This document shows positions 15,737 to 24,437 of a DNA stretch of 24,508 nucleotides, in pieces. Position 1 is the first letter of the stretch. Each line of letters opens with the position of its first letter. The stretch lies in assembly GCA_900549865.1 (NCBI GenBank), contig URPU01000028.1, positions 1 through 24,508 of the forward strand. The letters run 5' to 3'. The position numbers and the translations under genes were made by a program. Under the pieces are notes generated by a model. That model searched no databases. It saw only the letters and a program-made list of their open reading frames with translations, and was not told the origin of the DNA. Origin of the DNA: an uncultured Eubacteriales bacterium (GTDB taxonomy: Bacteria; Bacillota; Clostridia; Oscillospirales; Oscillospiraceae).

Positions 15737-18700
15737 TCAGGTCAGCTTGAGCTTGACATTCGCGGTCTTGTTGCTGCCGTCTGCGGCCTTGACCGTTATC
15801 GTGACGACGGTGTTCGCCTTTAACGCCGCGCCGGAAACAAGGCTTACGCTTATATTCCCGCTGGCGTCTATCGCCGCCGTAACGGCCTTATTGCTGCTCG
15901 TCACCGTCCAGCCCTTGTAGCTTCGCGCCGGAACGTTCTCCGCCTTGAGCGCCAGTGTATCAAGCGCGGACATGCCGATCGTCAACGTCTTGCCTGTCAC
16001 GGTCTCGCTGCCGTTGACTATATTTATCTTCGTCACTATCGGGTATATCACGACGTCCATGCTCGCCGTCGCGCCGCCGCCGTCTGCCGCCGTTGCCGTT
16101 ACGGTCACATACTTCGGCGCCGTCACGGCCTTTGCCTTGAGCGCGCCGGACGCGCTGAGCGTTGCATAATCCGTGTCGCCCGACAGGCTCCAGATGACCT
16201 TCTTGTTCGTGGCGTTCTGATCGCACACGGCCTTGTACGTCACGCTCTTCCCGCCGGCGACCATGTCTGTGCCGCTTATGAGAAGCGTATCCATATTCCG
16301 CGTGATGGTCAGCTTTACGCTCACGCTCTTGCGGCTGCCGTCAATGGTCGAGGCTGTGAATGTGACTGCGCCGGTCTTGCCGGTAAGCTTCACGCCGCCT
16401 ATAACACTCACAGTCGCCACATTGGTGTTGCTGCTCTTCCACATGACGGTCTGCATGGCCTCTTCGGGATAGCACTTGGCGTTGAGCCATATGATCTCAC
16501 CGGCATTATCATCGACGTCTATGACCGTCGGCCCGTCATACTCGACGTTCAGGCTGCTGGCCACGGGGACAATAGTCATCGTCCTCTTCGCCGTGAGATC
16601 CGGGAATTCAACGGAGGTGCACGTGAGCGTGACCAGGCGCTTCGTTGTGATCTTCGCCGCGGTGAACACGCCGCTGGAGCTGATGCTGCCATAGCTTGCG
16701 TCTGCTGGGTCTATCGACCATATGACGCGGCTGTTGGCCGGCTTTGAGGGGTAGAAGAACGCGCCGAGATTAGTCCTGCTTCCGCCCTTTACCTCCGAAT
16801 AGCCCGTGACCATGACATAGTCCGGCTTCATTACGGCCGTCAGCTTGAAGCTGCCCTTTGCCTTGCCGTCCGCCGTGGTCGCCGTCAGCGTGACCGTGCC
16901 CGCCTTGTTCAGCACGACTGTGCCGTCCGATCCCACTGCCGCTATCGCGGTGCTGCTGCTCTTCCATATAACGGCCTCGTCCGACGGCTGCACGCGCGCG
17001 CTGACGCTTACCGCATCATTCAATGTGACCTTCACGGTCTGGCCGTTGACAACGCTGCCGTTCATAAGCACGTCAACGCTGTGGCTGAGATTCGGCTGCA
17101 CCCTTATTATCTTGGAGGTGCTTACGCCCGTCGCCTTGACCGTGGCAATGACCTCGACCGGCACCTCCACCGCCGTCGGCTGCGCCTTCAGGCTGCCGCT
17201 GGCGTTTATGCTTGCATACGGCGCGGAGGCCGCGCTGACGCTCCATACGACTGCCTTATCCGTAAGCGTCTTGTCCGTCTGCACGTTGGTCTTTAGCGCC
17301 ACGCTCTTGCCGCCGGTGATGGCCTCCGGCGCGTTCAGTATCTCTATGCTGTTTGCATATTTGACGAACTTGAGCGTCACACGCGCGGTCTTGTTGCTGC
17401 CGTCAGTGGCCTTTGCCGTGACGGTGACGCTGCCCGTCTTGCCCTTGAAGCCGGATATGTTGACGCCGTTTGCGCTGACGTCATATTCCGCATACACGTT
17501 CTTCGTGTCGCTGACGGTCCATACAAGGGCCGTCTTTGCGTCTGCCGGGTACGTGACCGCGCCGATGGTCAGCGCGTCCGCGCCGCCGTTGAGGTCAATA
17601 TTGTACGCCGTACCGCTGAGTGCTTCGCCGTTGATGAGCAGGACAAGCGCATTGGTCTTGGGCACCGTCCAGATATACGCGCGGCTCTCGCTGCCGCCGT
17701 CCTTCGCCTTTGCGATGACCATTATCTCTCTGGCCTCTGTCGCCGCCTTGACGGTTAGCTTTCCTGCCGCGGTGAGCGTGGCGTAAGGCTCATACTCCGC
17801 GGGGAGGCTCCACGTGACGGCAGTCGCCTTGGGGCTGCCAAGCACGCGCGCCTTGAGCTGCACGCTCTGCCCGCCGGACAGTGCGTTCTCCAGCACGAGC
17901 GCGCCGGGCTCCGTGGGATAGCCCTCTATCTCAAGGCCGGTGGATACGCGCGTCGTGGTGAGCCTGAACGTCGCCTTCTTGCGGCTGACAGTGTCCGTCG
18001 CGGTGAGGGTTATCGTGGTGAGCTTGGCCGCCGGGCTAAGAATTACGTTCAGCGTGCCGTCGCCGTTGTCCACATATGCGCCAAAAGCGCCCTTTGCATC
18101 GCTCGACGTCCAGACTATGTTCCCCTCCGCGCCCGCGGGGGCCGCCGAGGCGTTGAGCGTCAGCTCTGTCTCTGCATTGAGGTTTATTACCCTCGTCTTG
18201 CCTGTGACGTTCTCCCCGTCAAGGCTTATATTCACGCCGGTCGCCGCCGGAATGACCGTGATCACATGCTGTGTATCCGCCACATTGCCCGCGGCGTCGG
18301 AGGCGATGACGGTGACGTCGTGTGCCTCGGTGACGGCCTTCGCCGTGACGGTGACGGTGTTGTTCTTTCCCGCCTTGACGGTGACGTACTCATCATCGCC
18401 TGCAGCGAGGCTCCATTTCACGGTTCCGTTGAGCTCTGCGGGAATATACGCCGCCGACAGCACGGCGGACTTTCCGCCGGCCAGCTTCTCCGCGCCCGTG
18501 ACGGTTATCGCGCGCTCGACTATCGTCACGTCAAGCTCGCCGGTGACGTGGTTTTCATCGTTCGCCGTGGCGCGGACCGTGACCGTACCGGCCGCCGTCG
18601 CGGTGAGGAGGCCGTTTTCATCTATGCTCGCATCGCCCGTGCCGGGGATAACGCTCCATGTAAAGCTCTTGTCCCACGCGTCTGCCGGGCTGACTTCTGC

Positions 18701-21700
18701 CGTGTACTGCGCCGTCGTATTCACGCCTATGCTGACGCTGCCGGAGATATTGATCTCGCTGACGCATATTGCGCCAAGCTCTTCCCCGCCCGCGCCGTAG
18801 TGCATGCGCGCGCTGAGCAGCGGCGCGTTGTCGCTGCCTATGGATATGGCCTTCCACTGTTCCGCACTGCCGCCGTAGTACACATCCTCAAGCTGTGTGC
18901 TGTTCTGGAATATGGCCGCATCTATGACCGTGACGGAGGCGGGGATGTACACCTGCCGCATATTCGTAAAGCTGCCAAGCTGGAGCCAGCGCGACAGATA
19001 GCTTATCCCGTCCGCAAAGCTGACCTGCGTCACTCTCGGCGGAGTATCGGTATCCGTGCCGAAGTCGGGTATTGCAACCTCTCCGCTGCCGCCGACGGTC
19101 AGCAGGCCGCCCTCATTAAGCGTAAAGCGCGCGACCGGCGTGCCGTTATATAATACCTGCCCGGTCTGCTTTATGTTATCGGTAAGCCGGTATACGGGGC
19201 CGACCGAATAATATGTGCCGTCCGTCGTGTGCAGGACGCATGAGCCGCCGAAGGTGAAGCCGAACGGCACCGGCGCACGCGGCTGGGTCGAGGTCCCGTT
19301 TTCATAAAGTGCCGCAAGGCTTTCAAGGCTGCCGTTGTAATACACATCCACCGGGGCATAGGCAAAGATATTATAGCCTATATCCTCAAGCGCGGCGGGC
19401 AGAGTCACGGTTCCGCTCAGCGCCGTGCAGAGTGAGAACGCAAGTGAATCTATCTTTGTCACACTGCCGGGAATGGCGATGCCTGTCAGCGCTGTGCAGC
19501 CGCCAAAAGCGTTTGCACCTATCTCCGTGAGGCCATCCGGCAGGATGATATTTTCAAGCGAGGTGCATTCTCTAAACGCCCCGTCGCCTATAAGGGAAAG
19601 CCCGGCCGGAAGCTGCACGTCCGCAAGCGCATGGCAGTCCCAAAAACAACCTCTGGGTATGGAGGAAACTCCGCTGCCTATCTTCACGCCGGTCAGCGCC
19701 TTGCATTCTCTGAATGCCTCCTCGCCGATGCCGGTGACGCTGTCGGGTATCTCCACCGGCTGCGTCAGCCTTGTGCATCCATAAAACGCCATGTTGCCTA
19801 TGGAGGTGACGCCCTCTTCTATCACGACGGATAGTATATCAAAGTAATATTCGCGCCACGGCGCGGCTTCATCGCCGAACCATCCATAGTCCGCCATCGG
19901 GCCGGAACCGCTGATGGTGAGCACGCCGTCGTCGCTGATCTCCCATGCGAGGCCGTCCGTGCCGACGCCGGATTTGACGGCGTTCTCTTCGCGCAGGATC
20001 TTGCCGTCGTTTATCGTGAAGCCGTTATCGACAAAGTCCGCACCTTTCTTCAGGTACAGCGTGCAGCCGTTACTTATCTGCATCGTGCCGTTGTTCGTCA
20101 GCGTGACGCCTTTGGAAACGAGCACCGTGTTGCCGCCAAACATAACAAATATGCCGTCTGGTATCTCCATATCCTCCGTCAGCGTCAGCACGTCCCCATA
20201 GAAGGTGTACCACAAAAAGCCCTCCGCCATATAGCGTTTGATATCGCTCTGTGTCGCCTCAAATATGCACAACTGCATCTCATTGTTCGGCACGCCCGTC
20301 ACAACAGTGGAGTAATCTGTGTCTTCCACAAGCTGCAGCACAACGGAAGGCGCGCGGACGCCCGCCTCACCGCTTATGACGCCGTTATTCACCAGCCTGC
20401 CGCCGGTCACTGTGATGTTAGGATAGTAATACGATACACTCTCTGAGGGCTGATCTATGGCCGTGGAAAGCAGCTTGATCTGGCCGCCGTTTTCAACAGC
20501 TATTACAGCCGGTCCCATGCTGCTATAAACGCCGATTGCCTCATACGTGTTGAGCGTCACCCCGGCTGGCACCGTAAAGCATCCACTGATCAGCGACAAT
20601 CTGAAGCCATACGGCACGGTGAGATCCTTTGTCAGCACTATGTCGCCCTCGACGGCTGTACTGCCCTGATATTCACCGGCGTTGAATTTGTCTATCGCCG
20701 CGCGCAGCTTCTCCTCCGTGTCTATAACGCCGCTGTCATCGCCGCCGCTGTCATTTTCATCTATGAGCGTGCCGTCGACAGTAAGAGTACCGTTTTCCAC
20801 GACTGACGCGCCCGGCTTTATGTGCAGCGTGGTATTCGTTCCCATAAACAAATAACCGCCGCTTGCGATAGTTACAGTGACGTTTTCGGCAAGCGTGAGG
20901 GTGTTGTCAAAAAATGCTATGTAGACATTTGACGGTATTTCCATATTCTCCGTCAGCGTCAGCTCGTTCCTCAAATTAAAGTGGTAACTTGCGAATCCCT
21001 TTGTCAAAAGCTGCTGGATATCGCTTTGTGACTTAGGATTGGCCTGTACGCGTATCTCGCTGCGGTCTATGCCCGTAACATAGTCGGTGTATTCCCCAGT
21101 GCATACATTATCCCATCCCAGTGACACTTTCTCTATAGCCGTTACATATTCAGGTATGATTTTGTTTACGGTGCCATAATTGCAAAATACACCACCCAGT
21201 ACGTCAACCGTCGAGTCGTAATAGCTGTCCTCCTCAATCTCCACCATATGCAGATTTATAGTCGCGCCGCTCTCCACCATTATCGTCGAGTTTGCGGTTA
21301 CACTCAGTCCACTTCCATATACGTCCAGCGTAACGCCGCTTGATACCGTGAGATTTGCGCCATTTGAAGCCCAGACGCTGCAGTCACGCGGTATTGTCAA
21401 ATTCTGCGTGAGTGTTATGCTTGCGGCCAGAGTCACACCATAATATGTTCCGTCACCCGGCGCGTTCGCCAGTGCCGCGCGCAGCTTTTCCTCCGTGTCT
21501 ATAACATCGTCGCTGTACATGGCGATGCCGTCGTCCTCCGCCGTGAGGACGACCTCTATCTCGGCATACTCCGCCTCACCCGTCACGGTGAAGGGCACAT
21601 CCAGCAGGGTCTCGTAGCCCTCGCACTCCGCTGTGTATGTATACTCGCCCGGCGCGAGGGTATAGATGCCGTCCTCATTGGGCAGCACGCGCTCTCCGGC

Positions 21701-22042
21701 ACTATATACGAATACCGTCAGCTCCGCCGGAGTCATAATGAAGCGCACGCACACAAGGGCAATGCCCGGTGTCGCTTCCGGTTCCGCAGTTGGCGCCGGC
21801 TCAACAGTCGGCTCGGGTTCCGCCGTCGGTTCAACGACGGGCGGTTCCGTTATTTCCGGCTCCTCCGGTGCGGAGGGTTCCTCCACCGGGGGGATATACG
21901 GCTCCTCCACCGGCTGTTCGCCCTGTTTCTCCACCGGCTGCTCCGCGATCAGCTCCTGCCCGTCCCCTCCCTCGGCCCACGCCGCGGGAACAAGGCTGAT
22001 GAGCATCGCCGCGCACAGCAGCATTGACAGAATTCGTTTCAT
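15737..22042 (-). CDS. Giant secreted surface protein: PEGA-like, tandem solenoid, BspA leucine-rich repeats and Ig-like domains
   Basis: This 2101-residue exported protein probably works in adhesion or matrix binding. Residues 1-23 are a signal peptide ending AWA. Residues 24-95 are a Pro/Glu/Thr-rich linker. Residues about 95-168 look like a PEGA-type beta domain. Two related units starting with IDTEEKLRAA (about 179-436 and 438-690) resemble a beta-solenoid. BspA-type leucine-rich repeats run from about 735 to 895 (repeated IGxxAFxxCTxL and IPxxVTxI patterns), with a weaker set to about 1080. Eleven Ig-like (BIG2-type) domains fill 1092-2101. There is no LPxTG sorting signal, SLH or choline-binding repeat, and the protein stops right after the last domain, so it is either released or held by an unrecognised mode. 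The ATG follows AGGAGG by 7 bases, with a good promoter upstream. Homologous proteins are frequent in gut Clostridia; no ligand can be inferred. Confidence 0.9.
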   Translation of the reverse strand: MKRILSMLLCAAMLISLVPAAWAEGGDGQELIAEQPVEKQGEQPVEEPYIPPVEEPSAPEEPEITEPPVVEPTAEPEPTVEPAPTAEPEATPGIALVCVRFIMTPAELTVFVYSAGERVLPNEDGIYTLAPGEYTYTAECEGYETLLDVPFTVTGEAEYAEIEVVLTAEDDGIAMYSDDVIDTEEKLRAALANAPGDGTYYGVTLAASITLTQNLTIPRDCSVWASNGANLTVSSGVTLDVYGSGLSVTANSTIMVESGATINLHMVEIEEDSYYDSTVDVLGGVFCNYGTVNKIIPEYVTAIEKVSLGWDNVCTGEYTDYVTGIDRSEIRVQANPKSQSDIQQLLTKGFASYHFNLRNELTLTENMEIPSNVYIAFFDNTLTLAENVTVTIASGGYLFMGTNTTLHIKPGASVVENGTLTVDGTLIDENDSGGDDSGVIDTEEKLRAAIDKFNAGEYQGSTAVEGDIVLTKDLTVPYGFRLSLISGCFTVPAGVTLNTYEAIGVYSSMGPAVIAVENGGQIKLLSTAIDQPSESVSYYYPNITVTGGRLVNNGVISGEAGVRAPSVVLQLVEDTDYSTVVTGVPNNEMQLCIFEATQSDIKRYMAEGFLWYTFYGDVLTLTEDMEIPDGIFVMFGGNTVLVSKGVTLTNNGTMQISNGCTLYLKKGADFVDNGFTINDGKILREENAVKSGVGTDGLAWEISDDGVLTISGSGPMADYGWFGDEAAPWREYYFDILSVVIEEGVTSIGNMAFYGCTRLTQPVEIPDSVTGIGEEAFRECKALTGVKIGSGVSSIPRGCFWDCHALADVQLPAGLSLIGDGAFRECTSLENIILPDGLTEIGANAFGGCTALTGIAIPGSVTKIDSLAFSLCTALSGTVTLPAALEDIGYNIFAYAPVDVYYNGSLESLAALYENGTSTQPRAPVPFGFTFGGSCVLHTTDGTYYSVGPVYRLTDNIKQTGQVLYNGTPVARFTLNEGGLLTVGGSGEVAIPDFGTDTDTPPRVTQVSFADGISYLSRWLQLGSFTNMRQVYIPASVTVIDAAIFQNSTQLEDVYYGGSAEQWKAISIGSDNAPLLSARMHYGAGGEELGAICVSEINISGSVSIGVNTTAQYTAEVSPADAWDKSFTWSVIPGTGDASIDENGLLTATAAGTVTVRATANDENHVTGELDVTIVERAITVTGAEKLAGGKSAVLSAAYIPAELNGTVKWSLAAGDDEYVTVKAGKNNTVTVTAKAVTEAHDVTVIASDAAGNVADTQHVITVIPAATGVNISLDGENVTGKTRVINLNAETELTLNASAAPAGAEGNIVWTSSDAKGAFGAYVDNGDGTLNVILSPAAKLTTITLTATDTVSRKKATFRLTTTRVSTGLEIEGYPTEPGALVLENALSGGQSVQLKARVLGSPKATAVTWSLPAEYEPYATLTAAGKLTVKAATEAREIMVIAKAKDGGSESRAYIWTVPKTNALVLLINGEALSGTAYNIDLNGGADALTIGAVTYPADAKTALVWTVSDTKNVYAEYDVSANGVNISGFKGKTGSVTVTAKATDGSNKTARVTLKFVKYANSIEILNAPEAITGGKSVALKTNVQTDKTLTDKAVVWSVSAASAPYASINASGSLKAQPTAVEVPVEVIATVKATGVSTSKIIRVQPNLSHSVDVLMNGSVVNGQTVKVTLNDAVSVSARVQPSDEAVIWKSSSTAIAAVGSDGTVVLNKAGTVTLTATTADGKAKGSFKLTAVMKPDYVMVTGYSEVKGGSRTNLGAFFYPSKPANSRVIWSIDPADASYGSISSSGVFTAAKITTKRLVTLTCTSVEFPDLTAKRTMTIVPVASSLNVEYDGPTVIDVDDNAGEIIWLNAKCYPEEAMQTVMWKSSNTNVATVSVIGGVKLTGKTGAVTFTASTIDGSRKSVSVKLTITRNMDTLLISGTDMVAGGKSVTYKAVCDQNATNKKVIWSLSGDTDYATLSASGALKAKAVTAPKYVTVTATAADGGGATASMDVVIYPIVTKINIVNGSETVTGKTLTIGMSALDTLALKAENVPARSYKGWTVTSSNKAVTAAIDASGNISVSLVSGAALKANTVVTITVKAADGSNKTANVKLKLT
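15740..18769 (-). repeat. Array of 11 Ig-like domains, ten of them alternating type A / type B
   Basis: After one leading BIG2-like domain (residues 1092-1176) come five pairs. A-type domains start near 1177, 1365, 1562, 1738 and 1915; they share GGxS near the start, WS(L/V/I) in the middle, then (Y/A)xxxxAxGxL and a final VP or YP. B-type domains start near 1266, 1462, 1651, 1827 and 2002; they share an NG or DG turn followed by VxGxT, a W(T/K)SS-like strand and a final (A/D)DGSxK...L(T/K)xx. The pair length is about 176-197 residues. Confidence 0.75.
19973..21508 (-). repeat. Tandem duplication of a ~255-residue solenoid-like unit
   Basis: Residues about 179-436 and 438-690 of the giant protein align along their length. 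Both open with VIDTEEKLRAA, both carry a Gln-Ser-Asp-Ile segment, then LTLTE(N/D)MEIP, and both end in short hydrophobic/Asn/Gly turns and a final (E)EN. The spacing between the two openings is about 259 residues. Divergence shows the duplication is old. Confidence 0.8.
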
Positions 22043-22094
22043 GCTCGTTCCTCCTAATAATTTCGTGCATAACTACAGCGTATATACTATGGAA

Positions 22095-22123
22095 AATATA
22101 CCATTTTATTTGCAATATTTCAA
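22095..22123 (-). promoter_or_regulatory. Promoter of the giant surface-protein gene
   Basis: On the minus strand TTGAAA (22118-22123) and TATATT (22095-22100) are 17 bases apart in AT-rich sequence, about 53 bp before the start codon, between the permease terminator and the gene. Confidence 0.65.
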
Positions 22124-22147
22124 TATATTTTTCACCCACTGCGCACA

Positions 22148-22180
22148 AAAACCGGCGCGGAACACATCCGCGCCGGTTTT
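22148..22180 (-). terminator. Terminator of the permease gene (works in both directions)
   Basis: A perfect 13-bp stem (22148-22160 with 22168-22180) closes a 7-base loop and ends in T runs on both strands. It lies just after the permease stop and separates it from the surface-protein promoter. Confidence 0.85.
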
Positions 22181-22197
22181 ACCTGACTTATAATATC

Positions 22198-23601
22198 TTA
22201 CAGCTTTGCTTTTCCCTTGATGAGATAACCGATGAACATGACTATTGCGAAGAATATCAGATATCCGCAGACCTGCTGATACCCCTTGCCGACCCAGCAG
22301 CAGTACACCATGAACAGGCAGCAGGCAAGGCCGAGGCAGGGCATAAGATAGCGCTTGACGAAGCCCAGCTCCTTCCCCTTGACCATAAGGGCGATGAACA
22401 TGGGGATATACATGGCGTAGAGGTTGATGATGGATATCTCATCCGGCTCCCAGCCTATCCACATGCAGTCGTGCACGCCGCCGAAGAAGTCCGGTCCGCG
22501 CATCCACAATATAGTTATCCACGCGTACCAGAAGCCGCCGAGGATGAGGCCAATCATGCTGGACTTCATGACGAAGCCGTTCTGATCGTCGATATCGCCG
22601 TAAAACTCCGGGCGCGGCCCCATGCCGCGCGCGGAAATGGCGTACATTCCGCGGCAGGAGCCCATTATAAGGCCGTTCATCGTGCCGAGGCAGGCGATGC
22701 ACACGAACACGTATACTATCGTGCCGACGGCGCTGCCGAAAATGTTGGAGAACGCGATCCTCGGCAGAGTTTCCCCAAGGGGCCACGTGCCGATTATCGT
22801 GTCTATGCTGCCGACAGAGCTCATGGAGAATATGTACAGGCAGTATATGACCGTGCAGGTGAACGCGCCGATGACCAGCGCCAGCGGGAGGTTCTTCTTC
22901 GCGTCGCGCAGCTCTGAGTTGATGGAGGTCGCAATTATCCAGCCCTCATACGCGAAGGCAAAGGCCGTCACGCCCGCGAATATGCCGGAGAAGCTGCCGC
23001 CGTTTTCGGCGGACGCGGCCGCCCCCTCTGCAAGCACCGTCGCCGTGCTGCCGTTCGTCAGGCCGACTATCGTGCCGACGACGCCCATGAGTATAAGCGG
23101 GATGAGCTTGATTATCGTCATTGAGACCTGGAGCTTGCCCGCAAGCTTCGGGCTGAGCGAGTTGATGCCGTAGCCTATCATGAGAAAGCCCGCGCCGAGG
23201 CCGATGGCCTCCATGCTGATAACGCCGGTAGAAAAGTCCAGCGCCTGCACGCCGAACAGGGGGCAGGCGAACACCGCCGCGAAGAAAGCCAGCGTGGCCG
23301 CAAGCGAGGGGTAGTATATCGTCGTGGTGAACCAGCCGACATAGTAGGCATAGGTGGGGCCGAGGGCGACCTCCGCGTAGTCCACGACGCCGTTCACCTT
23401 CTCATAGCGCGCGCCCAGCTCCGCAAAGACGAGCGAGCATATGATGCACATCACGCCCACGATCGCCACGACGAGCACCGCCTTGCCCATATCGCCCCCG
23501 GCGAGAGACAGCACCTTGCCGCCCTTGATAAATACGCCCGAGCCGATGACTATGCCGATGACCATAGCTATCGCGGTGGGCAGCCCATATCGTTTTTCCA
23601 T
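22198..23601 (-). CDS. APC-family amino-acid permease
   Basis: This integral membrane transporter moves amino acids; the exact substrate and whether it is a symporter or exchanger cannot be read from sequence. The 467-residue protein has about 12 hydrophobic segments and the family's substrate-binding first helix GIVIGSGVF (16-24). A charged loop with NSELRDAKKNLPLAL, typical of the APC/LAT exchanger group (SteT-like), follows the helix with AFAYEGW. The length is normal and intact. The ATG at 23601 follows a GGAAGG-type site. It has its own promoter and a strong terminator, so it is probably monocistronic. Confidence 0.88.
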   Translation of the reverse strand: MEKRYGLPTAIAMVIGIVIGSGVFIKGGKVLSLAGGDMGKAVLVVAIVGVMCIICSLVFAELGARYEKVNGVVDYAEVALGPTYAYYVGWFTTTIYYPSLAATLAFFAAVFACPLFGVQALDFSTGVISMEAIGLGAGFLMIGYGINSLSPKLAGKLQVSMTIIKLIPLILMGVVGTIVGLTNGSTATVLAEGAAASAENGGSFSGIFAGVTAFAFAYEGWIIATSINSELRDAKKNLPLALVIGAFTCTVIYCLYIFSMSSVGSIDTIIGTWPLGETLPRIAFSNIFGSAVGTIVYVFVCIACLGTMNGLIMGSCRGMYAISARGMGPRPEFYGDIDDQNGFVMKSSMIGLILGGFWYAWITILWMRGPDFFGGVHDCMWIGWEPDEISIINLYAMYIPMFIALMVKGKELGFVKRYLMPCLGLACCLFMVYCCWVGKGYQQVCGYLIFFAIVMFIGYLIKGKAKL

Positions 23602-23667
23602 TTCTCTTTCCTTCCTTTTTACCTCTTTTACCGATTTTCTGTGCTGCTTATTTAAAGCGTTAGCTAT

Positions 23668-23697
23668 ATAATACTACACTTCGACGCATTGTGTCAA
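23668..23697 (-). promoter_or_regulatory. Promoter of the permease gene
   Basis: On the minus strand a consensus TTGACA (23692-23697) and TATTAT (23668-23673) are 18 bases apart, about 67 bp before the start codon. Confidence 0.65.
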
Positions 23698-23731
23698 CAC
23701 GAAGCGGCAAAAAGAGCAAAAAGGATAGAAT

Positions 23732-24382
23732 TTATTTTAAGAATTCGTCAAGCTGCGCCACCGTCTTGAAGTAGTTCGGGCAGTTGGCGCGCATGAAGCG
23801 CTCTATCTGGGGGATGTCGCTGCTCCAGCCGACGGCCGCAAAAGCGACGCCGCATTTTGCCGCCATGTCGTAGCCGGGCTTGAGGTCGTCTATCATGAGA
23901 AGCTCGTCCGGCGTCAGTGAGAAGCGGCGCATGATATCCTCCAGCGGGAAGGGGCTTGGCTTGCGCTCCTCCGCCGGGCGCTCCCAGCCGTACACCGCGT
24001 CCGGCACGGGCAGGCCGTTGGCCTCATAGTCGCGGTATATGTTGCGGGCAAACGAATGCGAAACGACGCATATCAGCCCGCCCTCCGCCTTGTGGCGGGT
24101 CATAATCTCTTTTATGCCGGGGTACGCGGCCGGGATGTGATTTTCGACGTAGGCGCGCCAGTATTCCGTCTCGTCGAGCATGTCCGCGTCGCTCATGCCG
24201 TACTCATCCCGGCAGAATTCGAGAAAGCCGGGCTCGAAGTTTTTGAGGAAATACTGCTCAAGCGTGCACTCCTTTCCGGGGTAGCGCGTTTTCGTATACT
24301 CCACGAAGCACGGGTGGTGTATAGTGGCCGTGCTGTTGACGACCGTGTCGTCATGATCGAACACGAGGCATTTGTATTTCAT
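23732..24382 (-). CDS. HAD-superfamily hydrolase (phosphoglycolate phosphatase-like)
   Basis: This is probably a small-molecule phosphatase in the cytoplasm; its substrate is unknown. The 216-residue protein has all four HAD motifs: DHDDT at 9-13 (nucleophile Asp9, acid Asp11), Ser108 in VVSHS, Lys141 in ERKPSP, and Asp165-Asp166 in MIDDLKPG. A helical cap lies between motifs I and II, as in subfamily I. The ATG at 24382 follows GGGAG by 7 bases. It starts only 26 bases after a hairpin that probably terminates a gene outside the window. No clear terminator is visible between it and the permease promoter. Confidence 0.87.
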   Translation of the reverse strand: MKYKCLVFDHDDTVVNSTATIHHPCFVEYTKTRYPGKECTLEQYFLKNFEPGFLEFCRDEYGMSDADMLDETEYWRAYVENHIPAAYPGIKEIMTRHKAEGGLICVVSHSFARNIYRDYEANGLPVPDAVYGWERPAEERKPSPFPLEDIMRRFSLTPDELLMIDDLKPGYDMAAKCGVAFAAVGWSSDIPQIERFMRANCPNYFKTVAQLDEFLK

Positions 24383-24408
24383 TTCATGCTCCCTTTCAAA
24401 TAGAAAAT

Positions 24409-24437
24409 CGCCCGGCGCGGCATAGCTGCGCCGGGCG
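24409..24437 (-). terminator. Hairpin, probable terminator of a gene beyond the right edge
   Basis: A perfect 10-bp GC-rich stem (24409-24418 with 24428-24437) closes a 9-base loop. On the minus strand it is followed by GATTTTCT, a moderate T run, then the HAD ribosome binding site. It could act as an attenuator for the HAD gene. Confidence 0.6.

Noticed and set aside
15737..22042. CRISPR-like or nucleotide-level tandem repeat in the giant gene
   Set aside because: The repetition is at protein level and strongly diverged; there are no near-identical DNA units or regular spacers.
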